Assembly (NCBI RefSeq): GCF_000091045.1
Contig: NC_006684.1
Location: forward strand, 237,501-275,000
Source of the DNA: Cryptococcus deneoformans JEC21
Taxonomy: Eukaryota; Basidiomycota; Tremellomycetes; Tremellales; Cryptococcaceae
Length of the DNA stretch: 37,500 bases
Direction: 5' to 3'
How positions within the stretch are numbered: position 1 is the stretch's first letter; each line of letters opens with the position of its first letter. Below, one piece after another: positions 11,176 through 21,741 of the stretch. The translations under genes and the position numbers were made by a program. A model generated the notes under the pieces. The model was not told where the DNA came from and did not search any database. It saw nothing but the letters and a program-made list of their open reading frames with translations.

Positions 11176-12373
11176 TCATTTTCGCTTTCGCAAATCCTCT
11201 TCTGCTTCAGATGTGATCGCAGTTGAAGTACCTACACTCTCTGGCACTTGCTCCAACGCGTCCTCTTCGGACTCATCATCACTTCTCGAGTCTTCAGCAC
11301 CCATACCTCGTACCACGCGGATAGCGACAATGCAAGCCATGTAAAACCACGCGGTCGCGAGGATCCAGAGGATGGAGAGCATGGAGACAAAGCCAATGTG
11401 TGTCCAGTAGGTAAGGAATCGGCCTTGTTCGGGAGTCCATTCAAAGGGGATGAATTTGGGCAAGTCGAGATAGGTGCTGCGGATGACGAGGAAGAGACCG
11501 ACTTGTCGAGTGATGAACCATGAGATGAGGAAGACGACGAATGTGAAGTCGCAGAGAGTGGTGAAGGAGAGATAGCGAAACATTTTGGCGAGCTAGAATG
11601 GATGTTACAATGGGACGGGGTGGAGAAAAAAATGATGAAATGACTTACTGGTAAGAGAATGTCGCAAAAGTCCATAAGACAGTGGATAAGGACACCGACC
11701 GAGGTAAAGTTCATGGCATAGCTCCCCACAATCAAAGTAATGGTCAAGATGTGGTGCCCAAACATCTGCCAGTGGTCTTTTCTTCGCTTCTCGCAGTTGA
11801 TCACGAGCAGCTGGTGGAACCACCAACCGAGCTGGGAGAGATAGTAAAACTTGGTAAGTGCTGGGAGAGGGATGACCGGGTATGTGCCCCAGAGCTGCTC
11901 GGGAGATGTTGGAGAGGCATTTTGACGGAGGACAATCTACGAACAAAAATCAGGCCCTGGCAAGGCGAGCGACGACGGAAAGCAGTACTCACGACGCCAA
12001 ACGTCCAATATATAGAGCAATACAGCCAGCTCCAACCTTGCTCTGCAAACCGCGTGACGGTATGCTCCCTCTTCTTCCTGGCCTTTGCATATTCTCTCTC
12101 CTGTCCCTTGACCCTCGGCGGGCTTGGCAGACATATTCGCATAAAGGGAGAGAAGACACCCTTCATGGCCGCCTCCCGGAGCACAGTGAATGCCAGCGCC
12201 CAGAAGACCACGAAGCAGGCATCTCGCGGGCCCTTGTCGTACAGTGTCTGCGCCGACGGGTGGGCGAGCGGGTCTGTGATGGGATACGACAAGGTCACAA
12301 AGGGCCGCAGGGACTGTGGGACATAGGAGTGGAGGAGGGACGGGATGGCGGAGGTGGTGAGGTTGCACGCCAT
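11176..12373 (-). CDS. LAG1: Ceramide synthase (sphingosine N-acyltransferase, Lag1/Lac1 family)
   Basis: Joins a fatty acyl-CoA to a sphingoid base to make (dihydro)ceramide in the ER membrane. Three exons on the minus strand: 11993-12373, 11649-11936 and 11176-11592, giving 361 aa. The TLC domain begins after a lumenal/basic N-terminus (REYAKARKKREHTVTRFAEQ, about 90-110). The catalytic Lag motif is clear in exon 2: FGHHILTITLIVGSYAMNF, with the His pair at 188-189, then LIHCLMDFCDILLP with Asp at 216 and 219. Further hydrophobic segments follow (TTLCDFTFVVFLISWFI; SMLSILWILATAWFYMACIV). The C-terminal tail is acidic and Ser-rich and ends RKRK, a typical phosphorylatable tail. The start at 12373 is the first ATG of the frame. 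Cryptococcus species carry several ceramide synthase paralogues with different chain preference; which one this is cannot be told here. Confidence 0.92.
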
Positions 12374-12764
12374 GCTGGGGCGCTGTGGTGCGGAGTGCGG
12401 TGTCGTGGGGAAAGAGCAGTCAGTCCACGAAGCCAGCTCGTGGGTGTCTGGCAAACCTGTGTGCTGCGGAGGAGGAGGTGGTTTTTGGAGGAGGAAAAAG
12501 ACTGGTACGCGGCGGTGATGGACAGAGGTATAGATGGGCCTGCGAGAAACTTAATTTACGCCTCTATTTGCTCCCGAAAAGCCTATTACAACCCATCCCA
12601 TTGGCCATTACGATATTATGATGACGCCACCACATCTTTTCTAATCGCCATTACAAACCCATCCGCTAATCGAGCACCGACATAGCGCGCGGAAGATCGC
12701 CCAGAACACCATGCATCTGCACCTCCTTGTTCAGATACCGACACTCCACTCCACGCCCACAGCC
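12374..12764. promoter_or_regulatory. Divergent promoter between ceramide synthase and U1A/U2B'' genes
   Basis: A 391-bp interval separates the start codons of two divergently transcribed genes, so it must hold both 5' leaders and promoters. It contains alternating purine-rich (about 12460-12500) and GC-rich tracts. No TATA box or known binding site was confidently identified. Confidence 0.6.
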
Positions 12765-13764
12765 ATGGCCATCCTCTCCACGCCGTCGCCGACGCTCTAC
12801 GTCTCGGGGCTCGAGACAAAGACAAAGAAGCCGGAGCTCAGGCAGCAGCTCTACGCGCTTTTCTCTCCATACGGCAGAGTGTCAGTTCTTCTCCTGCCTT
12901 TCAGCGTGCTTCTGCTGACACTGTGCTGTTTGGCAGGATTGATGTGGTCGCGAAGAAGCATGACGGGGGAAGAGGACAGGCGTTTGTCGTCTTCGAGGAG
13001 CAGGTCGCCGCCACGGCGGCATTGAGAGGGTTGACAGGCGAAACATTCTACAACAGGGAACTGGCACGTCTCTTCATCTCTTTGCCAGCTATCAGACTAA
13101 CCCCAAGCAGAGAATATCATACGCCAAAAAACCGTCGTACGCCACCACCGCCCGTCAAGACCCTTCAGCCTCCCGGGAAGCAGCCGCTATCCAGGCCGCC
13201 AAACTCACCGTTTCCAGAGCCCAAGACGAGTATGAGCAGCTTGAAAAGGAGAGACACGATGAAGAGGCCGGTTTCTTGGGCGAGAAGAGAGGCTTGGAAG
13301 ACGAGGGGGACGAAAGGGGAGCAAAGAGGGTTAAACAGGAGGACGATGAGGCGATGGAGATTGAGATGGATGAGGGTCAGTCGATACCCCATTGTGTTGG
13401 CGTAACAGGTCATGTTGCTAATAGTGACTGCTAGAAGAAGATGAGGAGAAACCGGTGCTCATCTGCTCAAATCTTCCCGCAGAGTGTAATGCCGATATCA
13501 TGGGTGCTCTCTTCTCTCAGTACGTTCCATTAATGCTCCATACGAAATACCACCTAACACGATCCATCCAGATATCAAGGCTTCGTCTCCGCCACCCAAC
13601 TCCCGTCCTCCTTCACACCTCCTTCCTCCCACCCCAAGCCCAATCCCGGCGCCGTCTCTTTCCACGCTACATTCCAGTCAAGGGATCAGGCCGCCAAGGC
13701 AAAGGACGAGGTTAATGGCTATCTGATGCAGCCAGGATGGGCGATGACGGCGACTTTGGCTTAG
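12765..13764 (+). CDS. U1A/U2B''-type snRNP protein with two RRM domains
   Basis: Spliceosomal RNA-binding protein of the U1A/U2B''/SNF family, which binds a stem-loop of U1 or U2 snRNA in the nucleus. Exons 12765-12880, 12937-13063, 13111-13375, 13435-13519 and 13572-13764 give 261 aa. RRM1 (about 9-88) shows TLYVSGLETKTKKPELRQQL, the RNP1-like GRGQAFVVFEE, and the family's end strand REL-RISYAKK. A charged linker follows (EYEQLEKERHDEEAGF, KRVKQEDDEAMEIEMDE). RRM2 (about 178-261) shows KPVLICSNLPAE and GAVSFHATF. Intron 2 (13064-13110) starts with GC, because only that choice restores REL-RISYAKK. Whether the protein serves U1, U2 or both cannot be settled from sequence. It is convergent with the next gene, with 97 bp between stops. 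Confidence 0.88.
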
Positions 13765-13861
13765 AAACATTAAAAGCGGGCCGGGGTTAGATTGGTATGT
13801 ACAGATTTGCATCCGGTGTAAAAAAAATGGACCTGTACAACAGAAAGCGAAGCGTTTCGGC

Positions 13862-14672
13862 CTACTGAGAAATCTCCTTGTCTCGCTCGTCACCAAGCAA
13901 CGCCTCCTTCTCCCGCAGTTGCGAACTGCTCGTCGCACTGCCAAACCGCTTGAGCACCTCTGCCGCACGCTTCATCTCGTTTGAGAAATCAGTCATCACT
14001 TTTCGAGCTTCCTCTGACGTGTTACGGGTCAGCACAGTCGATCGATAGTTGGCAAACTAACCCTGTCTGTGCTCTTCTTCCTCAATCGCCTGAACACCTT
14101 CTATCAGACTTTGTTGTGCTTGCAAGTCGAGCTGGTGGAAAATGTAGTGTACGTGGAGGATGATATCGTACCTGAGGCTGTCTATCAGTTTTACCTTTCG
14201 AGTAGTCATCCTTTTGACCAACGTCGAAGCTAATGCCTGCTCCGCGAATTCTAAACCGGCGTCAGCCACTTTGCGTTTTACTCACGAAACCTGGTCTACC
14301 TTGCAGAAACGGAACCATCTCTCCCTGAATTTCATCCCATTTGTCTTCCAGCTCTGTCTTTGAATCGAAACGGCCAATCTTTTACATGACATATCAGACT
14401 CTCCATGTATCCTGATAATCGCCCTCGAGACGAGTAACACTTACTTCGGCCATAGGGTCAAATTCAGTATACTCTTCATTCGTCTGAACATGATTTTTTG
14501 TTTCATGCCGCGCCTCAAACGCTTCTTCATTTTCGGGCCCAGTTGTCAAAGCTAGAGCATGGTCGACAGACTGGACTGTACCGGTCGAAGCAGGATGAGG
14601 TCGCGCGGTAGGGGAGCTCTCCGGGTGTGGGTCTGATAGTTCAAAGAATTCTGGTGATTGCGTATTAGACAT
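13862..14672 (-). CDS. Unrecognised 215-aa protein, helix-rich
   Basis: Not recognised. Four minus-strand exons (14445-14672, 14300-14378, 14062-14250, 13862-14013) keep one frame and give 215 aa. The N-terminal third is Ser/Pro/Glu-rich and probably disordered (FFELSDPHPESS). From about residue 70 the chain looks continuously helical and charged: FDPMAEIGRFDSKTELEDKW, FAEQALASTLVKRMTTRKVK, LDLQAQQSLIEGVQAIEEEE and FSNEMKRAAEVLKRFGSA. This pattern suggests a coiled coil and a small complex subunit rather than an enzyme. No transmembrane helix or signal peptide is visible. The start at 14672 is the first ATG in frame. The regularity of the splice sites argues that the gene is real. Confidence 0.65.
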
Positions 14673-14834
14673 TGTAATGCTGAAGGTATGGGTCACGTAA
14701 AATAAGGTGAGTGGCAAAGATGGAGCGTGAAAGATGAAGACGAGGAGGCTGAGGATGAACAGGCAGAAATAGGTGACTGGACTTTATACGTCTCGCGCTA
14801 TTACGCGGTCTGTGCGCCGGGCGTCAATCGTCAT

Positions 14835-14857
14835 CCTTCCTTCCTTCCTTCCTTCCT
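14835..14857. repeat. CCTT microsatellite
   Basis: About six tandem CCTT units lie in the spacer between the unrecognised minus-strand gene and the ERV25 3' end, a candidate length-variable marker. Confidence 0.9.
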
Positions 14858-14964
14858 ACCTTCTCCCTTCCCAGCCACATATTTCTTTGGATGCTGAATG
14901 CCATATACAAGACCCGTGTTCGAGTGCAAAATGCCAACATGTATATGCATATGTCCTAATCCTT

Positions 14965-15944
14965 TTAGTCGATGAGATACTTGCGCTTGAAGAATGATCG
15001 GAGATGCAAAAGCTACACGCGCAATTATCAGCCACAGTAGTTATTTGTTGATATCATACTCACTTGCCAGACACCAAGTCCTATGGTGCAGCAGATAATG
15101 AGGACTGAAAACACCTTGACTCGCTGGTTTGTGCTCTCTACATACGTTCTTCGCGTTAGTAGCTACTGACAAGGCGCGAGATGAAATCCTACCGTTGGTA
15201 TCTCTCATTCGCATCTCTCGCCTTTGGAGGTATCCCATCTCCTCAACGATTTCCTTGGTGACAGCTTCAAGCTTGCGCATCTCGACTTCGAGGATTGAAA
15301 GGGATTCTTGATTGGCGATAGCACTATCAAAAAATCAGTCGTCATCGCAACCTACATGGATCGTGAGGCATACTTGTAGTCAATAGCATCGGCACCAATG
15401 TCAACATCGAGTTCCACAGACCTAACGACTCTCGGGTTCCCAGCTACAACACGTCGATCAGCCCAATTCTCCGCCAATCACCTCCGTTGACAGTTCTCGG
15501 TCACCGCCCAACGCAGACTCACATCCAGTGTACCGGTTGGTTAAGCAAACGCCGACGTCTGCAGATTCGTGCGTAGTGACCGCAAGCCTAGCCTCTCCCC
15601 TTACATCCTTCTTTGACAGATACACATTCCCTCGTTCAGAGCCATCAAGGATTTGGATATCGACTTGTTGATCAGGTTCACCGGGGACATTGGCGGTGAC
15701 AATCACAAGAGAGTGTGCGGATGCAAAGTTCCAAATACTAATACGTAGTCAGGTGGGTGATAAGCAAGGTACTCAAAGTCACGAACCATTCTATGTCGCG
15801 TGGTTAGTGTGCGTCACCATCCAGATGAGACAGAATGGACATACTGGGCTTGGGATTCCGATCGGAAGTGAGGTCAAACTTGACAGCGTAGACTGCTGTC
15901 AGTAATGTGAAAAGGTATAACAGCGAGGGGATTCGGAGGATCAT
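14965..15944 (-). CDS. ERV25: p24 family cargo receptor, Erv25-type (delta subfamily)
   Basis: Type I membrane protein of COPII/COPI vesicles that cycles between ER and Golgi in p24 hetero-oligomers and helps sort cargo such as GPI-anchored proteins. Seven minus-strand exons: 15845-15944, 15787-15790 (4 nt), 15523-15737, 15374-15443, 15193-15323, 15064-15137 and 14965-15012, giving 213 aa. Seen: a signal peptide (about 1-20), then KFDLTSDRNPKP, the GOLD domain with its two conserved cysteines (KCIWNF at 34-39 and VGVCLTN), and a coiled coil (EVEMRKLEAVTKEIVEEMGY). One transmembrane helix (VFSVLIICCTIGLGVWQ) precedes a short cytosolic tail with a diphenylalanine and basic residues (FFKRKYLID). 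The 4-nt exon is needed to form Lys34-Cys35; without it the frames do not join. It is divergent from the cysteinyl-tRNA synthetase gene. Confidence 0.9.
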
Positions 15945-16277
15945 GGCGGGGCAATGAATGTATACCTGTTTTGTGTGATTATACAGCTGGAGAATGACAA
16001 AATGGTTACGCTTGTCGAATAACAGCTTCGTTGCAGGCCACGTCCAAAGACGTGGTGGAGGGTGGGTGCCTAGTCTCAAAAGGCTTGCCAATGGTTCTAA
16101 CTGCCTTCCGTGCCTATCCAATCACTTTCCTATCCGCGCCTATACTTCCGTAATTGTAACGAGTCGCCGGTTGCCTTGTTCTTTTTTTATTTCGCTATTT
16201 TCGAGCGAGACGTGCTTTGGATTTCAGAAAATACAACCAAAACAGCTGCCCACGCAACAACCCCCTCCAGCATCTGC
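15945..16277. promoter_or_regulatory. Divergent promoter between ERV25 and cysteinyl-tRNA synthetase
   Basis: The 333 bp between the ERV25 ATG and the first in-frame ATG of the synthetase hold both promoters. A T-rich tract (about 16180-16200) precedes the synthetase leader. Where transcription starts relative to 16278 would decide how much of the mitochondrial form is made. No sequence-specific site was identified with confidence. Confidence 0.55.
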
Positions 16278-19066
16278 ATGCTACCTTCTACCCTCGCGAG
16301 AATACCCATACGCCTCTTACACCCACAAGCCACTCAGCAGCTCAGATCACTCTCGAACACAATGGCAACCAACAAGTCAGCTGTCACACAGCCGACTTGG
16401 TACTCTCCAGCAAAATCAGCAGACGAACCAGTACTCAGAGTCTACAACTCCCTCACAAGATCAAAGGATGTCTTTGTTCCCACAAACGGAAGGAGAGTCG
16501 ACTGGTACAACTGTGGTCCTACCGTCTATGACTCATCCCATATGGGTCATGCCAGGTGAGCTCGTCTCTTTGGAATACTCGTGCAATGGCTGAACCACAA
16601 CAGGAATTACCTCACTCAGGACATTGTTCGAAGAATATTGCGAGATTATTTCAATTACGATGTCAACTTTGTTATGAACGTCACCGACATTGATGACAAG
16701 ATCATCCTTCGAGCTCGTGAATCGTACCTCCTGGACCAAGCCATTTCCACCAACCTTGCTCTTACTCCCGAACTCATATCCGACGTCGAAGCTGCGTTTA
16801 CAAAGTATCTCGCCAAACCTCTCAAATCCCTTACCGCCCCTCTTGAACACTCTCCTAATGCCACTTCTTTTGAAATCCTGGACTTGCTGTTGCAAAAGGA
16901 CCAGTCTGAAGCTCAGTGGGCAAAGGAAGCTCGAGAAAGGGAGGAAAAGTTTGGAATGTACTTGGCAAGTCTTTCAAAAGCTAGGGATGCGTACAATGCT
17001 GCCCAGCAAAGGGTCGGAAAGCCCGAAGGAGAGGGACAAGCTGTCAAAGACTTGGTTGAAGGAGCGACCGACGTCCTTGGGCCGTATCTTGGTGAGAAGG
17101 TATGGCATATCTTTATTGTTTCGATCAGCACTGATTCTGGATATCTGTAGCTTGGCCATACAATTGCCGATCCCATCGCTGTCTGCCGACGTCTCGCCTC
17201 TTACTGGGAAAATGCCTTCTTCACCGATATGGCCCGTCTCCGTGTACTCCCTCCCGACACCATCACCCGTGTTTCCGAATACGTACCCGAAATCGTCTCT
17301 TTCGTCCAACGCATCGTCGACAACGGATTTGCTTATGAAGGTGGTGGAAGTGTTTGGTTTGATGTCGACAAGTTTGAGGGTGCCGAGGGTGATGGATTCA
17401 GGCATGAGTATGCCAAGCTCCAACCTTCAAGTAAGGGCAACAAGAAGCTCTTGGATGAAGGTGAAGGTATGTTCCGCCTGTTTATATTCAGAAACTAGGT
17501 CTAATCTACAGATAGGTGCTTTAACTGGTTCCCAGGGAAAGCGGCGCCCAGCGGACTTTGCTCTTTGGAAAGCCAAGTCCAAGCCTGGAGAACCTGCCTG
17601 GCCATCACCATGGGGAGAGGGCCGACCTGGCTGGCACATTGAGTGCTCTGTCATGGCTAGTGCGATCTTGGGTAGCGGAATGGACATTCACTCTGGTGGT
17701 GTGGATTTAATGTTCCCTCATCACGACAATGAACTTGCTCAAGCCGAGGTGAGTAGTATAAATCACTGGAAGACGCCTCTTATGCCATCGATAGGCATAC
17801 CATGGCTGCAAGCAATGGGTCAACTACTTCTTACATACCGGTCATCTCCACATTGAAGGTTTAAAGATGAGCAAGTCTCTCAAAAACTTTATCACCATCG
17901 ATGTGAGTAATAGATCTGCCAAACGTGCCAGCTAAAGCTTACAAATTCTATAGGAAGCTCTCCAGACATATTCTGCCCGACAGTTACGACTTGCTTTCAT
18001 GCTTCAAATATGGAATGCCAAGCTAGACTTCAAAAAGGACCTGATCGTTGATACCAAGGCCAAGGAAGAGACATTTGACGTAAGCTTCAAGTCGGACTAC
18101 TAGGAACATTATTCCTGACAGCCACTGAACAGAATTTCTTCACAAACGTCAAGGCTAGAATGAGCGATGCCGCTGCTCGAGGTCCCAACGAGGACGGCAA
18201 GCACCATTACGAGGAGGCGGAGAAGAGCCTCATGGCCGAGTAAGTCGTCAATTGCAATCTCTGATCTCTATACTGATTCAATGGACAGCTTTCACAAAGC
18301 TCAAAATGATTTCCGAGCTGCTCTTTGCGATTCCTTCAACACTCCAGCCGCCATTCAAATTCTTCTTGACCTCGTATCCTCCGTCAACCTCTATTTTGCG
18401 TCTCGTGGCCGAGAGTACAACATTGCTCCTGTCGTTACCGTTGCTCAATGGATTACCCGTATGCTTCGTATGTTTGGTCTCGGCGAAGGCGACGTCACAT
18501 CTGGTCAAATAGGATGGGGCAAGGAGGGTGATGAGGCGTCTGGCGGCGACTTTGAAGGCAAGCTCGACCCTTATCTCCGAGCGATGGCCTCCTTTCGAGA
18601 TGATATCCGTCGACTCGCCATTGATGGCGCCACCCCTGGGGAGATTCTTAAGCTCTGTGACAAATTTAGAGATCAGGACCTTGCGAACCTCGGTATCCAG
18701 CTCGATGACGGCCAGTCAACAACTGGCGGTGCCTTGTACAAACTTGTTGACCCGGCTATCCTCATCCGAGCCAGAGAAGAGAAGGAACGAGCAGCTGCGG
18801 AGAAGGCTGAGAAGAAGAAGGCTGCAGAGGCGAAGAGGCTCGCTCAGCTTGAAAAAGGTCGAGTGCCTCCTCAAGAGATGTTCAGGCCTCCCAACGTCGC
18901 CGAGGGAACATACTCTGCATGGGATGAACAAGGGTTGCCTACAAAAGATGGTGAGGGGCAGGACTTGAGCAAGAGCTTGCAGAAGAAGGTGGCGAAGGAG
19001 TGGAAGGTTCAGGAAAAAGCGCATGGCGCATGGTTGGCTTGGCAAAAGGAGCAAGAGGGAAAGTAG
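16278..19066 (+). CDS. CRS1: Cysteinyl-tRNA synthetase, probable dual mitochondrial/cytosolic forms
   Basis: Charges tRNA-Cys with cysteine (class I synthetase). Exons 16278-16555, 16604-17099, 17151-17466, 17516-17748, 17795-17902, 17954-18079, 18133-18239 and 18289-19066 give 813 aa from the first ATG, or 785 aa from the second at 16362. In the shorter numbering the zinc-binding Cys is at 51 (NCGPTVYD) and the HIGH signature is HMGH at 60-63. The other zinc ligands lie in HIECSVM and FPHHDNE, and KMSKS is at 437-441. The typical eukaryotic C-terminal extension is present, with an Ala/Lys/Glu-rich helix and then [15 protein letters not shown]. The 28 residues before the second ATG are basic and hydroxylated ([12 protein letters not shown]), like a mitochondrial presequence. 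The first ATG has a weak context (T at -3), the second a strong one (A at -3), fitting leaky scanning. Confidence 0.95.
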
Positions 19067-19336
19067 ACGGTGTAGGTCTATGGCATAGGGCAATGTGTAC
19101 CAATATAGATATATTAGTATTTCAGGCATGTTGGTTATTTGGGTTTCCGAATTTGTTCTTTGAACAGGATTTCGCGTACACTGGCGCCGTGGACTATCGC
19201 ATGGACGATAACTCGACAGAACGCTAGTACATCACATCTCGACTTTGTATAAATGACAATCCAGTCTGTCCATGTTCTTTCTTCTTCGAATTATGAGAAT
19301 GTACACCGGGCTTCTCCGATAAGCCATACCGACAGC

Positions 19337-19943
19337 TTAACGGGTAGAACCGTAGTACGGCTGCTGGGCTATAAATGCGGATACGGCAAGCATATTGAAT
19401 CAGCAGACATCACCTAGGATAGGTCAGAAGTCACATACCAGGAGCGCCAGGGGCAACACCACCAGGAGCGTTTCCGACAAAGTTGCCGTTTCCAAGATAG
19501 GTGTAGCCACCATTCCCATATGCCTCTTCGGCCTTGATGCGCTTGTCTGTTTGGCGAGGATTGCCAATCAGCAAAATTGAATGTTAGACCCGCGAAAGAC
19601 GTACAAATGAGCCAGAAGGCGTGGATATGACCACTGCGAGAGCGTTAGTATCCTGCAAACGGTCGCTTATGGGGTGCTGTGACTTACGGCAGGTAACCCT
19701 GTTACCCCAGTGACAATCGATACATAGTCAGTTTTCCTTCAACATCAAACGTACACACGTGTCTACACGTACCAAGATGGTCAAGAGCTAAATACCATTA
19801 GTTTACACCCCCAATAGGCATTCATGAGGACATACGATGTTGATGAGCAAGTCACAGCTGCAGCCGGTGATGATAGCGGCGGCGGCTGGAGGGAAGATGA
19901 TGGCGACAAGAATGAGGACGATGTCAGAACCTCGGACAGGCAT
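19337..19943 (-). CDS. PMP3: Pmp3/RCI2-type small hydrophobic membrane protein
   Basis: Plasma-membrane proteolipid family that affects membrane potential and salt tolerance in yeast and plants. Six minus-strand exons: 19836-19943, 19773-19787 (15 nt), 19688-19698 (11 nt), 19605-19633, 19439-19546 and 19337-19368, total 100 aa. The family signature is clear: a first membrane helix IVLILVAIIFPPAAAAIITG, the CSCDLLINI connector, and a second helix LLTILGYLPGHIHAFWLIY. A polar tail is rich in Gly, Asn and Tyr (AYGNGGYTYLGNGNF) and ends QQPYYGSTR, longer than the 50-60 aa minimal family members but like other fungal ones. Two internal exons are microexons; together they encode LLTIL and most of GYLP, and skipping either would break helix 2. 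The stop lies 270 bp from the convergent synthetase stop. Confidence 0.92.
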
Positions 19944-20280
19944 CTTGATTGTTGTTCAGTTGGCGAATTGGTAAAGCAATAGGGTATAAAGCAAGCTGAG
20001 TAGATAACGAGTCGTGAAGACAAAAGACAACAACTTGAAGCTGGAATGAGGACAGCAAAGGATGGCCGCCGAAAGGACCGTAACAGATCGGTGGCGGGTG
20101 ATGACGTCGTGACCAACTTGCTTATGTAATATGCGCGATCGCCTTACTTTACTGGGCGTCGCTGTAGGCAGTCTGTAGTAGTAAGGCGGTGCTCGCTGTA
20201 TATGTCGCATATGCAAGATAGATGTTTATGCAACCACAGTGTTCAACAGAGCATGTTGTACAACCAAAGATCCCAGTGCA
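19944..20280. other. Upstream region of the PMP3 gene and 3' flank of SRP102
   Basis: The two flanking genes run in the same (minus) direction, so this 337-bp interval holds the SRP102 terminator/3' UTR and the PMP3 promoter and leader. No gene is supported. The 86-codon open stretch here has no family features. Confidence 0.5.
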
Positions 20281-21451
20281 TTAGATGTCCCACAAAAATG
20301 CCTTCAGCTCATCCAAGCCATTACCACTCTCTGCTTCTGTCTTCCCTTTAGTCGAGCCTAATCCGCTCGCTCCCCACTCAACTTCAACGCCCTCCACATC
20401 TTCCCATTTAAAGGGCCCTTTCCCACCCCAGATAAGGCTCTCATCGTCATCACCTTCATCTTCTCCCGCAACATCCCCGGCTCCTCCGCCAAACAGCTTG
20501 CTGAAGAAACCACCTGACGTCCCAGCAACTTTTCCGATCCCCTCAATCTTCCCACCTGTTCCTGCACGCGTAGACTTGAGTCTGTCCATTTCTCGGGTGA
20601 GAATAGATTTGAGACGGTCGGTGGAGGTTGTGAGGGTAGAAGAGGGGATTTCGGGAGGGCAGTGGCTGGGCGAGGGCGTGGGGCGAGCGAGAAGGTCGGC
20701 CTTGTGGGCGAGCAAGAGCAATTTGGGAGGAGGAGCCGAAGGAGGAAGTCGAGAAGAAATATTGGAAAGTGCTGTGAGAATAGGAGGGAGTTGTCTGGAA
20801 AGATCTTTAACCACGGAAACATAACGATGAAGGAACAGAACACCCACTCGGCTACGCCTGACGCGTTGCGGACGATGCCTTGGATATCCACCACAAATAC
20901 AACTCCCGCAGAGTCAGCAATGTATTTCTTGACTTCGTCTCGCAGTCTAGGATGTCCAGGGATATCGATCAAGCGGATCTGTTTCTTTTGGTCGTCTTCA
21001 TATGGCGAGTCAAAATCGAAAGTGGTGTCAGAGGGAACAATCGAGGTGTGGGTTTGGGGATAGATGTCATGAATTAGCTACAAAAGAGCATTAGTATTGA
21101 TAGACTACATGGAGGCCCACCGCGCTGAATAACCTTGGTAAACAAACTAGTCTTGCCTCCGTCGGACGGTCCGACGAGAAGGACAGTTGCAGGACCATTC
21201 CGCTTGTGAGTTTTCTTGCCCTGACGGAAAACTATTCCAAAAGATAAGTGACGCATATCGCATCGGAATAGCATTCCCCACTCACGGGTAAGAAAAAGCA
21301 GTAACAGTGCCAGTCCACCAGCTGCAGCCACAAACTTGGGATCCTGGAGGAGCGGATGAGCGAGCAAAGCTGTGAGGGAACTGGCCTCTGGGGATATTTC
21401 ACTTTGAGGTTTGATAGAGATAGCCGGATCGGCCATCCCTGGATGAGACAT
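20281..21451 (-). CDS. SRP102: Signal recognition particle receptor subunit beta
   Basis: ER membrane GTPase that anchors SRP receptor alpha and regulates ribosome docking. Four minus-strand exons: 21286-21451, 21134-21231, 20848-21077 and 20281-20794, giving 335 aa. Seen: an N-terminal transmembrane helix (FVAAAGGLALLLLFL, about 40-54), the P-loop GPSDGGKT at 76-83 (the SRPRB-type G1), and TSIVPSDTTF in the switch region. The G3 motif is DIPGHPRLR, and the G4-like element is AHKADLL in place of NKxD, as usual in this subfamily. The C-terminal third carries a fungal insertion with a Gly-rich stretch (GGFFSKLFGGGAGD) and an acidic patch, and ends near LDELKAFLWDI. The third intron was placed so that SGVAE joins QLPPILTAL, the conserved fungal wording. 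A second ATG six codons in is an alternative start. Confidence 0.92.
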
Positions 21452-21741
21452 GACGAATTAAATAAACTGGAATGTGAGATGTGGATCGTTGACAGGCCAA
21501 AAGGAATGAGATATAGACCTGGTTCACGGCAGTTTCTCGGTCTGGCTCCCTTCAGTGGTTATGGCTGTCCCGATCCGTGTCTGTAACCGGCTACGGATCA
21601 CGTAATTTACTTGATCCCTGAACCCGAGCTCCGACGAGCAACCCATCGGACGCGCTCATTCCATATCGCAGCTTCGTCGTTGTTGTCACTATATTTGTTG
21701 TTATATATCTATACCTTTTCTGAATCTCATAGATAACCATC
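21452..21741. promoter_or_regulatory. Divergent promoter between SRP102 and the coactosin-like gene
   Basis: A 290-bp interval between opposite start codons. A T-rich segment (about 21690-21725) lies just before the coactosin ATG. No defined element was recognised. Confidence 0.55.

Noticed and set aside
12374..12454. N-terminal extension of the ceramide synthase by 27 codons
   Set aside because: The upstream in-frame codon is TTG, not ATG. The first ATG is at 12373.
11682..12685. Long plus-strand open frames (214 and 267 codons) opposite the ceramide synthase
   Set aside because: They are antisense shadows of conserved Lag1 exons and span their introns.
14673..14717. 15-codon extension of the unrecognised minus-strand protein
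   Set aside because: Its first codon is TTG. The ATG at 14672 is the first true start.
16690..17856. 388-codon open frame overlapping the cysteinyl-tRNA synthetase exons
   Set aside because: It lies in another frame of a clearly conserved gene, crosses three of its introns and has no recognisable features.
20285..20824. 179-codon plus-strand frame opposite SRP102
   Set aside because: The Pro/Ser-rich wording is the reverse complement of the SRP receptor beta C-terminal exon.
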